Assembly (NCBI GenBank): GCA_000442015.1
Contig: KE560887.1
Span: 1-34,630, forward strand
Length of the DNA: 34,630 nt
Reading direction: 5' to 3'
From: Rozella allomycis CSF55
Lineage: Eukaryota > Rozellomycota
Below are positions 21,437 to 31,360 of the stretch, piece after piece (the stretch's first letter is position 1; each line of letters opens with the position of its first letter). The notes under the pieces are model-generated. The model was not told where the DNA came from, made no database searches, and saw nothing but the letters and a program-made list of their open reading frames with translations. The position numbers and the translations under genes were made by a program.

Positions 21437-24400
21437 ATGAGCGAGTCCAGACGCTCTTCAATTAACAATCGTAACTAGTTTAACTATATTGTAATAGTCT
21501 TACTATCAAAACGAACGCCTATTTTTGAACAAGTAGTTACAATTGATGGAAAGGAAGACTTGAACATGGTAAACTGAATTTACTTGGTCAATATAGTGTC
21601 TCTATCAAGATTCACTATCATTCCACAGAAAACAAGTATTAATTAGAATGTTTATTCATCAAGGGAGTGGCTATGATTGTTAGTCTTTTAGCAATTGAAA
21701 ATGTAAAAAGAAAAGATTCCAATACACTAAATTTATTAATCAGAGAAGATGCCATTAAATCAATAGAAATATCAATTCTATTCAAGGCTAGTTTTACAGA
21801 GTTTTTCAAATTTTTGACTCTGTCGTGTTCACTACTTTTTGGACACTCGGTATTTTTGTCAAAGAGGAAATGGGACCTATTACAAGATGAGTAAAAACAA
21901 AAAATCATTATAAAAGAATTGAAAGTGAATTTAATAAAAGTTTGGCACAGATTGAAGAATTAATGGTTCCAATCGATGCCAAGCTGAGCGATGAATTGAA
22001 AAAAGTCATTAGCTCTGCAATGATTTATCCAAGTCACGGGAATCTCGCATTTCAATACACTTCAACGTGTTCTCTACTTGACGCGAATCCCAATATTGAT
22101 TTTCTCAATCATTTGAAATCTGCCCCATTTATTTCACACATAGATTCCTGCTTGTTTGATTTTTCAGAGTATAATTTTTGAATAGAAAAGAATAGAAAAG
22201 ATATTTGCTGTATCGCCCACAGTCTCTTGTTGAACAAGGTTGTTAGAGCGATTACACTTAATGGATTCAAACTTTCCAGCAATACTTGTGAGTATTTATC
22301 AAATTTGGTATCTAAATCAGCGTACATTGAAAATCTTGTAAGGTGTATTGCTTGCTGTTGTAGAATCTTCTGAATTGCGAAATATCGAAATCATTTTTCC
22401 AAAATCTTTGTCCGAATCAGAGCAGCTTGCTTAGAAATTTATCATTGGCGAATATTTCATTAGACGAAAGCCAAGTAGAATTAATTTTTGGTTGGCTAAT
22501 TAAATCGAATATAAAGTTGGAAACACTTGAATTTGATAATTGCAAGTTGAATAAAAAGAGTAACTTTAAATGTTTAAAGTGAGAGGTATGAATCATTTGA
22601 ATTCTTATTTGCTTTCACCCTTTGCTAATGACTTGATGACGCTTAACTTGTCCAACAATGAAATTGGATCAGAGGGGCTCTCATTCATTAAAATGGGGAT
22701 TGAAAGATGCCAGAACATTAAGAATTTGAATCTATCGAATACTGACAATCCATTCGTGTTTGATCAGTTGTCACTTTGGTTGCAACAATCCCAGTCATTT
22801 TCTGTTATTGACATTTCAAAAAATAAACTAAAAAAACCGAATGTTGAAGTAATTAACAATTTTGCGTATTAAAGGTTTCTTTTGTGTCGAGAATTCAAAG
22901 TCTATCAAAGTTGGATTTTTCCAATACGAAAATTACAAAGCAGCATGGAGCGTTTCTAGCATCTGAAATTGCCAAGAATGTTAATATGAAGCTATCATTG
23001 AATATATCAAATAATGACCTTGGAAAGGGGGTATGATTAGCAATGTAGAGTGACAAGGATGTTGAATGGATAAAATCAATACTCTCAACCCCACAGATAG
23101 TAGATTTAGATGTTTCAAATAACAATATTTCCAATTACTTGTCTGAATTGCTTCCAGGACAAGAATTGAGCATCAATTTGAGGGGTTTAAATTTGAGTAG
23201 AATTGGATTCTCTGGTTCAAAATTTTCAGAGCTTGAAAGTATGATTTTAAAATGAATTGAATAGATTTAATAAATTTCCTTCGTAGGGTGAGGATAACAC
23301 TTGAGGATTTGAGCCTTGCAGGACTTGGCTTGAAGTTCAATGAATTCTCTATTTTGATATCAGAGCTGCAAAGGTTTCCATGTTTAAAAACATTGGTATT
23401 GGATGAGAATAAATTCAATGATAAATGTGTGTTTGCATTGTACAGACTTCATTACGTCAACAGTGGCTTATGCTATTCGTTCAAGGATTGTCAATTGCCG
23501 GCAGCTTTAACCCCAACGATGAGAATGATTGGAAGTGACATTTGTGACAATAATTTATTGAAAGATCTTAAATTATTGAAATCCAGTGCACAAAATGCGT
23601 TTGATAAAATAAAGAGTGAATTGTTGGATGGGGAAAGTAAAGCGTTGCACAAAGCGAGAGAATTCACTTTAAAATTGAAAAGTCTGAATAGAACAGAAAT
23701 TAAAAAGCTTGATGAATCAATAAAGAATCATGCGTTTGAAAGAGTATCAGAAATGTTTGAAAATGCAACTTTTACAAATCCAATAATTGAAGCACGTCAT
23801 CACGATCATCACTATGGCCATTCTTTGATTGTTCCGAATGTTTTGTATTNTGATTGTTCCAAATGTTTTGTATTTGTTGCAAAAGAATCTCGAAAAGGTT
23901 TGTGAAAATGAAGATAGAGGAAACATGAAAGTTTTGACGTTTAGAGAAAGTGAAAACGGTATTTTAAATAGATTGAATTAAAATTAGAATTGCTTCCACC
24001 GCCTTCCAATCCTTCCAATGTATTACCAGCGTTGACTAAAAGTAGACCACAAATTAAAGGGAAAAGACTTCCAAGCAGAACAACAATTTGCAGCACACAA
24101 AATGATTTTGATAAACTAAATTCTTCTATTCAAGACACGCAATCTAGAGAGAGTCCAGTTCCATCAAATAGAAATTCAACTGGGGCTTCAATCCCTCCAC
24201 CAATAATAGAAAATGTTGTTGATGTTAAAAATAATCAAACAAGCAAAGATTCAGAAAAAGACTTGATGATTGACCCTGGTCAAGAGATTGAAGGTAACAT
24301 TAAAGGAAGCAACAAGGCTTCACCACCAAAGTTACCAATTAAACCAACTCATAAAATAAACATGTCTGATTCTGTATCTTCACACTCTTCTAGTCCACTC

Positions 24401-24964
24401 ATCCCATCCCCTGTAACGTCTGATAAACCTGCCAATCCAAAGCCAATAATTGGAATCGGAATTTCTGTGCTTCCAAACTCTGATAAACCTTTATTAAGAA
24501 CAAATTCTCAAAGTCAGGGAACTGCAATATTAAAGGACGCCCTTTCATGGATTCAGAAATACAGCGATCCGCAAATAGAAAATTTAGAAGATGGAATTAA
24601 AGATGGAATCTCATTAATAAAAGCACTGGAAGTAATTACTATTTTTTAATATTTTGCAGAAAGCGTCTGGAGAATCAATCAACTCGAAATACCATCAAAA
24701 AGCTTCTCTGCCTTTTCACAGGATAGATAATTTAAACATTGCCATTCAATTCATGTCTAGANATCAAAAAGCGTCTCTGCCTTTTCACAGGATAGACAAC
24801 CTTAATATTGCCATTCAATTCATGTCTAGACTTGGATTAAAAGTCAATGTTACAGCTGAAGGTAACCACACTCTATTCTGTTGATAGAAATTCATGACAA
24901 GGACAAGAAGAAACTAATTTTACTTTTCGATACCATTCTAGCAAAATATCCAATAAATAGATAA
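21437..24964 (+). CDS. Leucine-rich-repeat protein with C-terminal calponin-homology domain
   Basis: Fourteen exons joined across 13 introns of 26-29 nt, from ATG 21437 to TAA 24964, encode about 1,027 residues once two duplicated assembly joins are collapsed. An N-terminal region (about 15-120) may be a PH-like fold. A central array of RI-type leucine-rich repeats follows (LMTLNLSNNEIGSEGLSFI, IQSLSKLDFSNTKITKQHG, ITLEDLSLAGLGLKFNEF), then a helical segment (KSELLDGESKALHKAREFTL) and a Pro/Ser-rich disordered stretch. The last 110 residues look like a calponin-homology domain (ALSWIQKYSDPQIENLEDGI, PFHRIDNLNIAIQFMSRLGL). PH-like plus LRR plus helical and Pro-rich parts recall CARMIL, which binds actin capping protein, whereas LRR plus CH recalls LRCH proteins. 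I cannot assign it to either. The stop is 15 bp from the stop of convergent GPKOW. Confidence 0.8.
23826..23874. repeat. 24-bp duplicated segment around an N (assembly join)
   Basis: The 24 bases at 23826-23849 recur at 23851-23874 with one difference (CCG versus CCA, both Pro), separated by a single N at 23850. Dropping N plus one copy restores the reading frame of the LRR/CH gene. Confidence 0.85.
24694..24830. repeat. 68-bp duplicated segment around an N (assembly join, diverged copies)
   Basis: The 68 bases at 24694-24761 recur at 24763-24830, separated by an N at 24762. Six bases differ and all six are synonymous (for example GCT/GCG and TTA/CTT). Dropping N plus one copy restores the calponin-homology domain and makes the full coding length a multiple of three. 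Confidence 0.88.
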
Positions 24965-24979
24965 AATTAATTTCAAAAT

Positions 24980-26360
24980 TTATTCATCATCAACATGGCC
25001 ATGGTATTCAGAAATATCATCGTAATCAAAGTCCATAATTGATTCCATCCCATGAATCTTTACTGCAGCATTTGACAACTTTTTATTCTTTGCCAATAAT
25101 CTCCCTACATTCCCTTTCAATTTACCCCTGACAATGTAGACTAGGCCACCAACTTCTGGAATGATCGTTTCTAAATGTCTCTGTTTAACATCTAAAAAAC
25201 ATTGCAACAATATTAAATTACCATGACAAGTTTTTCCATTATCCAATTTTATTATGCAAACTTGAGGTGCAGTCACATCCTGGATGATTCCCTTTAGATT
25301 AAAATACTTTCCATTCTCAAACGATCGACTAACAATTCTAACTTTAAGAAACGGAACTATCCAATTATCGTCTAAATCTCTCCTCTGATTAGACTTTGAA
25401 ATCTCCACAGTCTTGCCATCATACAGTTTTAGCTTTTCAAATTTCAATCTGACATCCTTTCATTATTAAACTTTATATTTACTTCTTGATTATTTTCCAA
25501 AGTAACAAGAACGCTATCAACATAAATCTGTGACACAATTCCATGAAGCCCTTCATGCACCCCTTCAATGACAGTCACCCTAGCTCCAACCTTTTGTAAT
25601 GTCGGTTTCTCAACAAGCTTTTCATGAATGCTCTTGTAGTATTTCTTGCTATCACCAGGCAAAACATATTCCTTCTTTTCTCTTGATTCTCCTGGTTTAA
25701 TGTACTTTTTCTGTGGAACAGGAACAGCGATCGCGTCAGGATTCGCTCCAAGACCCAAAAACTTATGCGGACGCTGTATAAACTCTATTGGCTCAACAAG
25801 ACTAAATAACGGTAATTCATTACAATTACCCGCGCTCTGGATTTCTTCCAATAGCCTTGCCCTTGTCCCAGCCCATTCCTCTCAGTAAAGCTGCACCAAA
25901 TTCTTCAATTGGAACATTCTCGTAATCTGTATGCCTCTATGTTTTACGAATACAGAATATACCTCATCTGGTCTCAAAGACACGTCGTGTTTAAACTTTT
26001 CATCTTCATTCCATTCGTCTTTTAGTCCAGGAACTTTATTCTTCATCAATAACGGTACATCTTCATCAACTCTTTCTCTTTTTCTCTCTATCAGTCCAAA
26101 CCTCTCATCCTTCTTTTCTTCAGTCTCTGTTACTTGCTCAAATAACTGCTCAAGCTTGAAAGTTTCGTGTTCTTCAAATTTCCATTCATTTTTCGATATA
26201 AAAGGAATCGCTTTAACTGGTGTTGAAGGCCTACAATGCTAATAGAAAAATTTTACTTTAGAGACGATATATCTTTATGCTCTGTTTCTTCTTCTGTAAA
26301 TAAAGAATGTTTTTCAATCTTTTTTGAATCTTTTTGATTGAATTTTATGGTTGTATTCAT
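24980..26360 (-). CDS. GPKOW: GPKOW/Spp2 spliceosomal G-patch and KOW protein
   Basis: Six exons (26257-26360, 25963-26230, 25830-25936, 25472-25801, 25222-25448, 24980-25191) give 415 residues, with introns of 26, 26, 28, 23 and 30 nt. Spp2/GPKOW recruits and activates the DEAH helicase Prp2 before the first splicing step. The G-patch reads EEFGAALLRGMGWDKGKAIG at about 133-152, followed by the family-specific EPIEFIQRPHKFLGLGANPD. Two KOW motifs follow, VGARVTVIEGVHEGLHGIV and GGLVYIVRGKLKGNVGRLL, so this is the longer GPKOW form rather than the short yeast Spp2. Animal GPKOW is nearer 480 residues. It is divergent from the secreted kinase-like gene with 105 bp between starts. AATAAA (24979-24984) overlaps the stop. 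Confidence 0.93.
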
Positions 26361-26465
26361 TTGGTAAATTTCAAGAAGTGAAGTGTATTTTTAGATGTGT
26401 TTGCTATTTCAAGATGATCATCATTTATCGTGATCACTACTCCTTACTACTCCTAGTTTCATAAA

Positions 26466-27479
26466 ATGAAAAAGTTTAGTTCGTACGCTCTTATTGCTTT
26501 TGCTCTTGGCATTGATGCGAAAAGTGGCATGATCCCGAAAAGCAACCCAGTAGTTGGAAATCAAATTAATTACGGCCGAGTTAACACTATGAGAACATCT
26601 CAAGTACAGCCTAATGGTTTAGTTATTCCTAAGAGAACCACTTCACTTCCTGTTCCCAAAAGAACTAGTTCATTGAATGACCGCACTAAACCTATACCTT
26701 CGAAAAACCAAAATGAAAACACCCAACCGTTGAAATTTCCCACGAGAACTACCAGTCTGAAGAATGGAAAGGTGGCCGCTCCATTAAGACCCGAAGCCCC
26801 TAATCCCGCAAATGGCTTTCAACAAAGAATGAAAATTGGAGATCGAGATGTCTTCTTTGACAACGTTAAAGTCGGAGAAGGTCATGACGGCGCGGTATAT
26901 TTTGGCAAAATTAAGGGACCCAATGGGTGGACAGATGTTGCCATTAAGAAATACCATGGCAGTGTTCCTGCAAAATTGATTCAAAAAGAAGCGTATCTTA
27001 ATCAAAAAATGGGAAATTTGGAATACGTGAGTGCGAATGAGAAGATTATGGTAATGAAAAAGTTGGGAGACCAATCTCTCAAAGAATACATGCTAAAGGA
27101 GCTTAATAAACCTGGAAGCCATCCATTAGATGTTTATGAGGAAATTTACCCGAAAGCGTATAAAGCTATAGCAGAGTTTCAAAGGAAAACTGGATATCTT
27201 CATACTGATCCCAATTTGAGTAATATTGTGGTAGGCAAGGATGGAAACTTTCATTTGATTGATTATGTGGCTGCTAATCCTTTGCGTGGAAAAAGTAATG
27301 CTTCATTTAGAGAATTCGACACACGATTATACCAATTTGCGGAAAATGCAAATGAAGGGCGAGGATCGGAAACTCATTCAAACTATGCGCATAGGACGTT
27401 GTTTACTCGTTTGAATGAAATACGAAAGTCGGCCTACCCAGCGAAGGAAAACCCTTGGAAATTTAACTTTTTCAATTAA
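26466..27479 (+). CDS. Secreted kinase-like protein with N-terminal RTTSL-type repeats
   Basis: An intronless 337-residue protein. A short N-terminal hydrophobic stretch (MKKFSSYALIAFALGIDA) looks like a signal peptide. Residues 50-100 hold three repeats (IPKRTTSL, VPKRTSSL, FPTRTTSL) in a Pro/Lys/Ser-rich linker. From about 125 the sequence resembles a small protein-kinase fold: a glycine loop (VGEGHDGAVYFGKI, from 136), VAIKK with Lys161, a helix with Glu175, HTDPNLSN with Asp248 and Asn253 in place of HRDLKxxN, and LIDY with Asp266 in place of DFG. All five key catalytic positions are therefore present, so phosphotransfer is plausible. The C-terminal lobe is short. The family is not one I can name; it may be a lineage-specific effector or a secretory-pathway kinase. 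Confidence 0.75.
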   Translation: MKKFSSYALIAFALGIDAKSGMIPKSNPVVGNQINYGRVNTMRTSQVQPNGLVIPKRTTSLPVPKRTSSLNDRTKPIPSKNQNENTQPLKFPTRTTSLKNGKVAAPLRPEAPNPANGFQQRMKIGDRDVFFDNVKVGEGHDGAVYFGKIKGPNGWTDVAIKKYHGSVPAKLIQKEAYLNQKMGNLEYVSANEKIMVMKKLGDQSLKEYMLKELNKPGSHPLDVYEEIYPKAYKAIAEFQRKTGYLHTDPNLSNIVVGKDGNFHLIDYVAANPLRGKSNASFREFDTRLYQFAENANEGRGSETHSNYAHRTLFTRLNEIRKSAYPAKENPWKFNFFN

Positions 27480-27584
27480 AGTCTTTAAAAAAACTTTAAT
27501 AAATTAATCATTTAATTTTTTATAGATTTTAATTCTTAAAGACATTAAATTTTAATTCCTTCTTTATTTCTTTTATTTATGATT

Positions 27585-30172
27585 TTAGCGCCTTGCTTTG
27601 ATGTTGTCCAATGAGGCCCTTTGATATGAAAGAAAACTGGGCGTTCCAACCCTTGAAGTTTTTTGGAATTGCAAACCTAAATTTTGCCACGCTGAGAGAA
27701 TAAAACGATGCTCCCTATCAAAACTGAATCTCATGTCGTTGTGATCTTTCTTTAACGTTTCGAGTTGTTTTGTTTTAATTTCCAATTCATTTTTCATTGA
27801 ATTTATTGCCTCTGGATATAAACTAGCATCATCGAAGCTGCGTTTAGCCTATTAAAATTGTATTTATTTAATTACATTTAATTCTTCTTTTAATTGAGAA
27901 ATTTTAATGTCAGCTTTTTGTCGTTCTGCTGCCGCTTCTTGCATAATCTTTTGGCAATAAGAAGCGGCTTCTTGCTGTACTTTCTCAATTAGGGCGGATG
28001 CTTCCGTTTTTGTCTTTTCAATTTCTAATTCTTTCAATTTTATTTCTTCAAATTTACTTTGATTTAAATTTATTGTTTATTACTCTTTTTGTCTAGCCAA
28101 TTCTTCAATTTGTTCTTTTGCTTTCAATAATTCATTTTGCGAAATTTCGTAATTCAAAATCAACTTTTCAGTTTTTTCTTTTTCTAATTTCAAGTTGTTT
28201 AAAAGTTCAACATTTGCCTTTTCCATCGATTCAAATTCAAGTTTTAATTTATTCAATTCTCTTTGATTTAATTCAGCAAGAAAATCAGAATCTTTATTGT
28301 TGCACAATTCCAGTGTTTTTATTTGTTCAGCGAGGTTTTCAGTTTTCGCTTCGTATTCAACAATTTTCTTTTTCAAAATAACGTTTTCTTCTTCAATGAA
28401 GTTTACTTTGGATTTCAACGTTTGAATAATGCCAACGTTGTCTCCACCTTGTTTTAATTGGGATTCAAGTCTTGCAACAATTTTGCATGTTTCAAAATAA
28501 TCATTTTCAATCTTTTTTCGCTTTTCTTGTTCCTCTTCAAGTAATTGATTTATTGCTGAATTTTCTTGCCCCGCAGATACCCTGGCTTGAAGCGATGCAT
28601 TTTCATTTGTCAAAATTTCAATTTTCTTGCGTCTTTATTAAGCAATTCAAAAATAAATTACAATTCATTTTCAATTTGAGAGTTTATTTCAAGTCCTAAA
28701 TTGTTTTGAGCCAATTCAATATCGTTCGTTTGAAACTCTTCCAATTTCATTTCTAAAATTCTCACTTGACTTTCAGCAGAAATTTTCTCTTCTTCTAATT
28801 TTTGGATCATTCCAGTTAATCTCTCCACTTCAACTTCCATTTCTGCATGTTTCTTAATTGAATCAGAATTGTAAATTTCAGATTTGTTGAAATCTTCCCT
28901 TAAATTTGAATCTCTCGATTTCTGCTGCAGCTTCAAATACGCTTCTTCTAATTGATTATTCTTTAATAAAAGTTCTGCATTTTGGTCTTCAAGGAGCTTT
29001 AATATTTTCCACGTTCATTTTTACCTTCAGTTGCCTCATCACATCTCCAGTCTCTTCTAATTTCTTTTTATATTTTTCCAACGCCGCTTCAGATCTTTTT
29101 AAATTCTCATTGGTGTGCTTCAATGAGTCGATTTGGTCCTTGAATGAAATCGCTTCCTTCTCAATCAAACTCAACTCTTCAACCTTTAAATTTCATTCAT
29201 CAAGAATTACTCTTCTTTTCAATTCATTGGTTATGGCATTCTGAGCTTGCAACATTTGTTCATTTTCTGTCCTTCGTGATTCACTTCTCTCCCATTTATT
29301 ACAAATCATTCATAGCTTACAATTCATGTCTCAAATGTTCAATTTCAGACTTGTAAATTATCTCTGCCCTCTCATTTTGGGTCTTGGATACTAGCGAAAA
29401 TTCTAAATCAGCTAATCTAGCTTGGATTTCTTCTTTTTCTCTTGCTAATGTTTCCTTTAAATTAACAGATTTATTTGTACTTTATTTTGTTTCATTTTAT
29501 TAAATTCATCCAATAATGATCGATACGCCACTTCAATTTCCTGCTTTTCCTTTTCTAAACTTTCAAAATCTCTATTTCCTAAAGGATCATTTAGTTTATT
29601 TGAACTATTTTGCAACTCAATTCAATTTACTTTTCATTCAGTGAAACCAAATTTGACAAAACCTATTTTAAATCTCAAATTTCATTACTCCCTGAATAGC
29701 CATCATCAAAACTTGTTGTGTATCTTCACTCAGCTGCTGTATTTGCAAAATTGTTTCTTGTCCCCGGCTGCCTTGTATCGCTATTCCAATCACTAGCGAC
29801 AAAAACTTGATAAGCTCAACAACGTCCTCCTCTTTCGCTATCAACGTTAAATCTGGTTGCTGCACATTTTCTAGAGACATACAAAGCTGGTCTGTATAAT
29901 ATAAATTCACCAGTTTATGTATTCTTTTCAAATTGTTCAATCGCAACGCCCAGTTGTTTTCTTCCTTTACTCCAGTATTTTTAAAAAATGTAGGTTCTCT
30001 GTATTTGGCAACTTGTAAACATTTACATTTGGTATAACATCATCGAGATCACTACACCGTCAGAAAGCTCCCTGACGCTGTTACATTTTACATCTACCAT
30101 TGAATTAACCTTGTCTTACTAAAGTTACTCTATTACCCATTGCAAAAACGCTTTTTCAAATGTCTCTGACAT
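27585..30172 (-). CDS. HOOK: Hook-family dynein adaptor (HkA type)
   Basis: Twelve exons give 760 residues after removing eleven introns of 26-34 nt (exons 30137-30172, 30027-30109, 29689-29998, 29631-29662, 29481-29604, 29321-29454, 29211-29286, 29025-29183, 28662-28996, 28084-28632, 27876-28056, 27585-27848). Residues 1-145 form the Hook domain: FLQWVNSMVDV, ELSDGVVISMMLYQIEPTFF, NNWALRLNNLKRIHKLVNLY, EEDVVELIKFLSLVIGIAIQ and QLSEDTQQVLMMAIQGV. The remainder is almost continuous Glu/Lys/Gln-rich coiled coil, ending in a short basic tail (ASLDNIKARR). Hook proteins link dynein-dynactin to endosomes and other cargo. The length is near human Hook1 (728). It is divergent from the surface-protein gene, with 109 bp between starts. 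Confidence 0.92.
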
Positions 30173-30281
30173 TTAGGAAAATCCAAAAACAATATAGGAT
30201 TGATTTTCTATTTTTGTCTAAAAACAACTATAATTAGGTTTCTTTTGTTTGTTTCAAAAAACCCCTTTGTTTGGGTATTCT

Positions 30282-30875
30282 ATGAAAGTCGTGCTGCTTT
30301 TTGTTTTGTTGTACAGCTTTGCTGTTGCAAACTCGTTGAATTCCACAGAAGAAATATCTTCGACAGAAATCCCTTCTACTTCAACAACGAATATAGATGA
30401 ACCTGAAACCACATCTGTACAAGGCAAAAGAGGCAAACGTGGTAGAAATGAGAATAGCACGATTTCTAAACCTGCTAACGTATCTACTCCAACTTGGAAT
30501 ACAGAAATCACATCAACTCAACCTGTAGAAACAGAAACAACGGTATCTCAAGAAAATAGTCATTTCACCAGTTCTACCGTAGAAGAGAATGAGCCAACAG
30601 GAACGCATGTTGAAAATATCACTACAACGGCTACTTCAAGTAGCCAACATTCAACAACTCGGACAATCAACAGTTCTTCATCCTCATCTTCAAATCCTAC
30701 AAATCCCGTTTCAGTGTCATCCAATACTTCAAACGCCAAAGTGAATGTTTCAGGTGACTCTGGAAATAAGGTAGATACTCAAAACAATGATGGATTGAAA
30801 AAATATATGGATTCGTCAGCTGAAAAAGTCTTGTCATCATTGGTATACTTTATATCATTAATTTTAATAATATAA
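30282..30875 (+). CDS. Ser/Thr-rich secreted or GPI-anchored surface protein
   Basis: An intronless 197-residue protein with a clear signal peptide (MKVVLLFVLLYSFAVANS) and a hydrophobic C terminus (VLSSLVYFISLILII) preceded by a short polar stretch, as expected for GPI attachment or a single anchor. The mature part is mostly Ser, Thr, Asn and Glu, with several NxS/T sequons and a poly-Ser run, plus one basic patch (GKRGKRGR) that could be a furin/Kex2-like site. An in-frame start at 30249 would precede the signal peptide, so I use 30282. Such mucin-like chains are natural substrates of PMT enzymes. AATAAA is at 30878-30883. Confidence 0.75.
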   Translation: MKVVLLFVLLYSFAVANSLNSTEEISSTEIPSTSTTNIDEPETTSVQGKRGKRGRNENSTISKPANVSTPTWNTEITSTQPVETETTVSQENSHFTSSTVEENEPTGTHVENITTTATSSSQHSTTRTINSSSSSSSNPTNPVSVSSNTSNAKVNVSGDSGNKVDTQNNDGLKKYMDSSAEKVLSSLVYFISLILII

Positions 30876-30893
30876 ATAATAAACACAATTTAA

Positions 30894-31328
30894 ATGCAGA
30901 ATTTTATTCAAGATGGATTGCTTTCCACCCAGCATGTGAGAAACGCTGCAATTATCAAGAGATCCGATGGATTACCAAAAGCAAAATCAGCGGGATTTGA
31001 TGTAAAATTGTCGCATAATGATTCCGTAGATCGACTTGACTGACTTTGATGTTGTAGAGTACGCTTTCGAACATCCTAAAGATATTCAAGATACTGGAAT
31101 AAGGATAAATGATGTTGTTTACACACCTGTGCGCTTGGACAGTTTCTCAATATACGCTAAAAGTGTTGTAATTATGTCAATTTTAAGCCATAGGATAAAG
31201 GGGGTGCAATAATTGCACGAACTGATAATTATTATATTGTCAGTCTGTACGATAATGGAATGGCTCCAGGAATCGCAGTTGAAGCGACCGAAAAAATGGC
31301 AGAGTATTTTAGAGTAAAGGGAAAATAA
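30894..31328 (+). CDS. PFN4: Profilin, closest in appearance to profilin-4
   Basis: Three exons (30894-31001, 31030-31164, 31194-31328) with introns of 28 and 29 nt give 125 residues, the normal profilin length. The N terminus MQNFIQDGLLSTQHVRNAAI, the SAGFDIDLTDFDVVEYAFEH middle, the YTPVRLDSFSIYAK strand and the C-terminal GIAVEATEKMAEYFRVKGK follow animal profilin-4 rather than canonical profilin, which has a WQxYVD start and a KCYEM-type centre. Classical profilins bind actin and poly-proline; profilin-4 is a divergent form linked to sperm and flagellated cells. Both introns break the frame, so no long open frame exists on this strand. AATAAA (31324-31329) overlaps the stop. Confidence 0.85.
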
Positions 31329-31360
31329 ATTGATTGCAAATTTATTGAGCGCCATTTATG

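Noticed and set aside
23826-24830. Tandem repeats within the LRR/CH gene
   Set aside because: Both repeats are centred on an N, and collapsing one copy restores the frame, so they are assembly joins rather than biological repeats.
25646-26242. Plus-strand frames over GPKOW
   Set aside because: The spliced minus-strand protein has G-patch and KOW motifs; the plus frames are Ser/Phe-rich antisense.
28118-29356. Plus-strand Phe/Ser/Leu-rich frames with apparent membrane segments
   Set aside because: These are the antisense of the Hook coiled coil, where Glu/Lys codons read as Phe/Leu/Ser.
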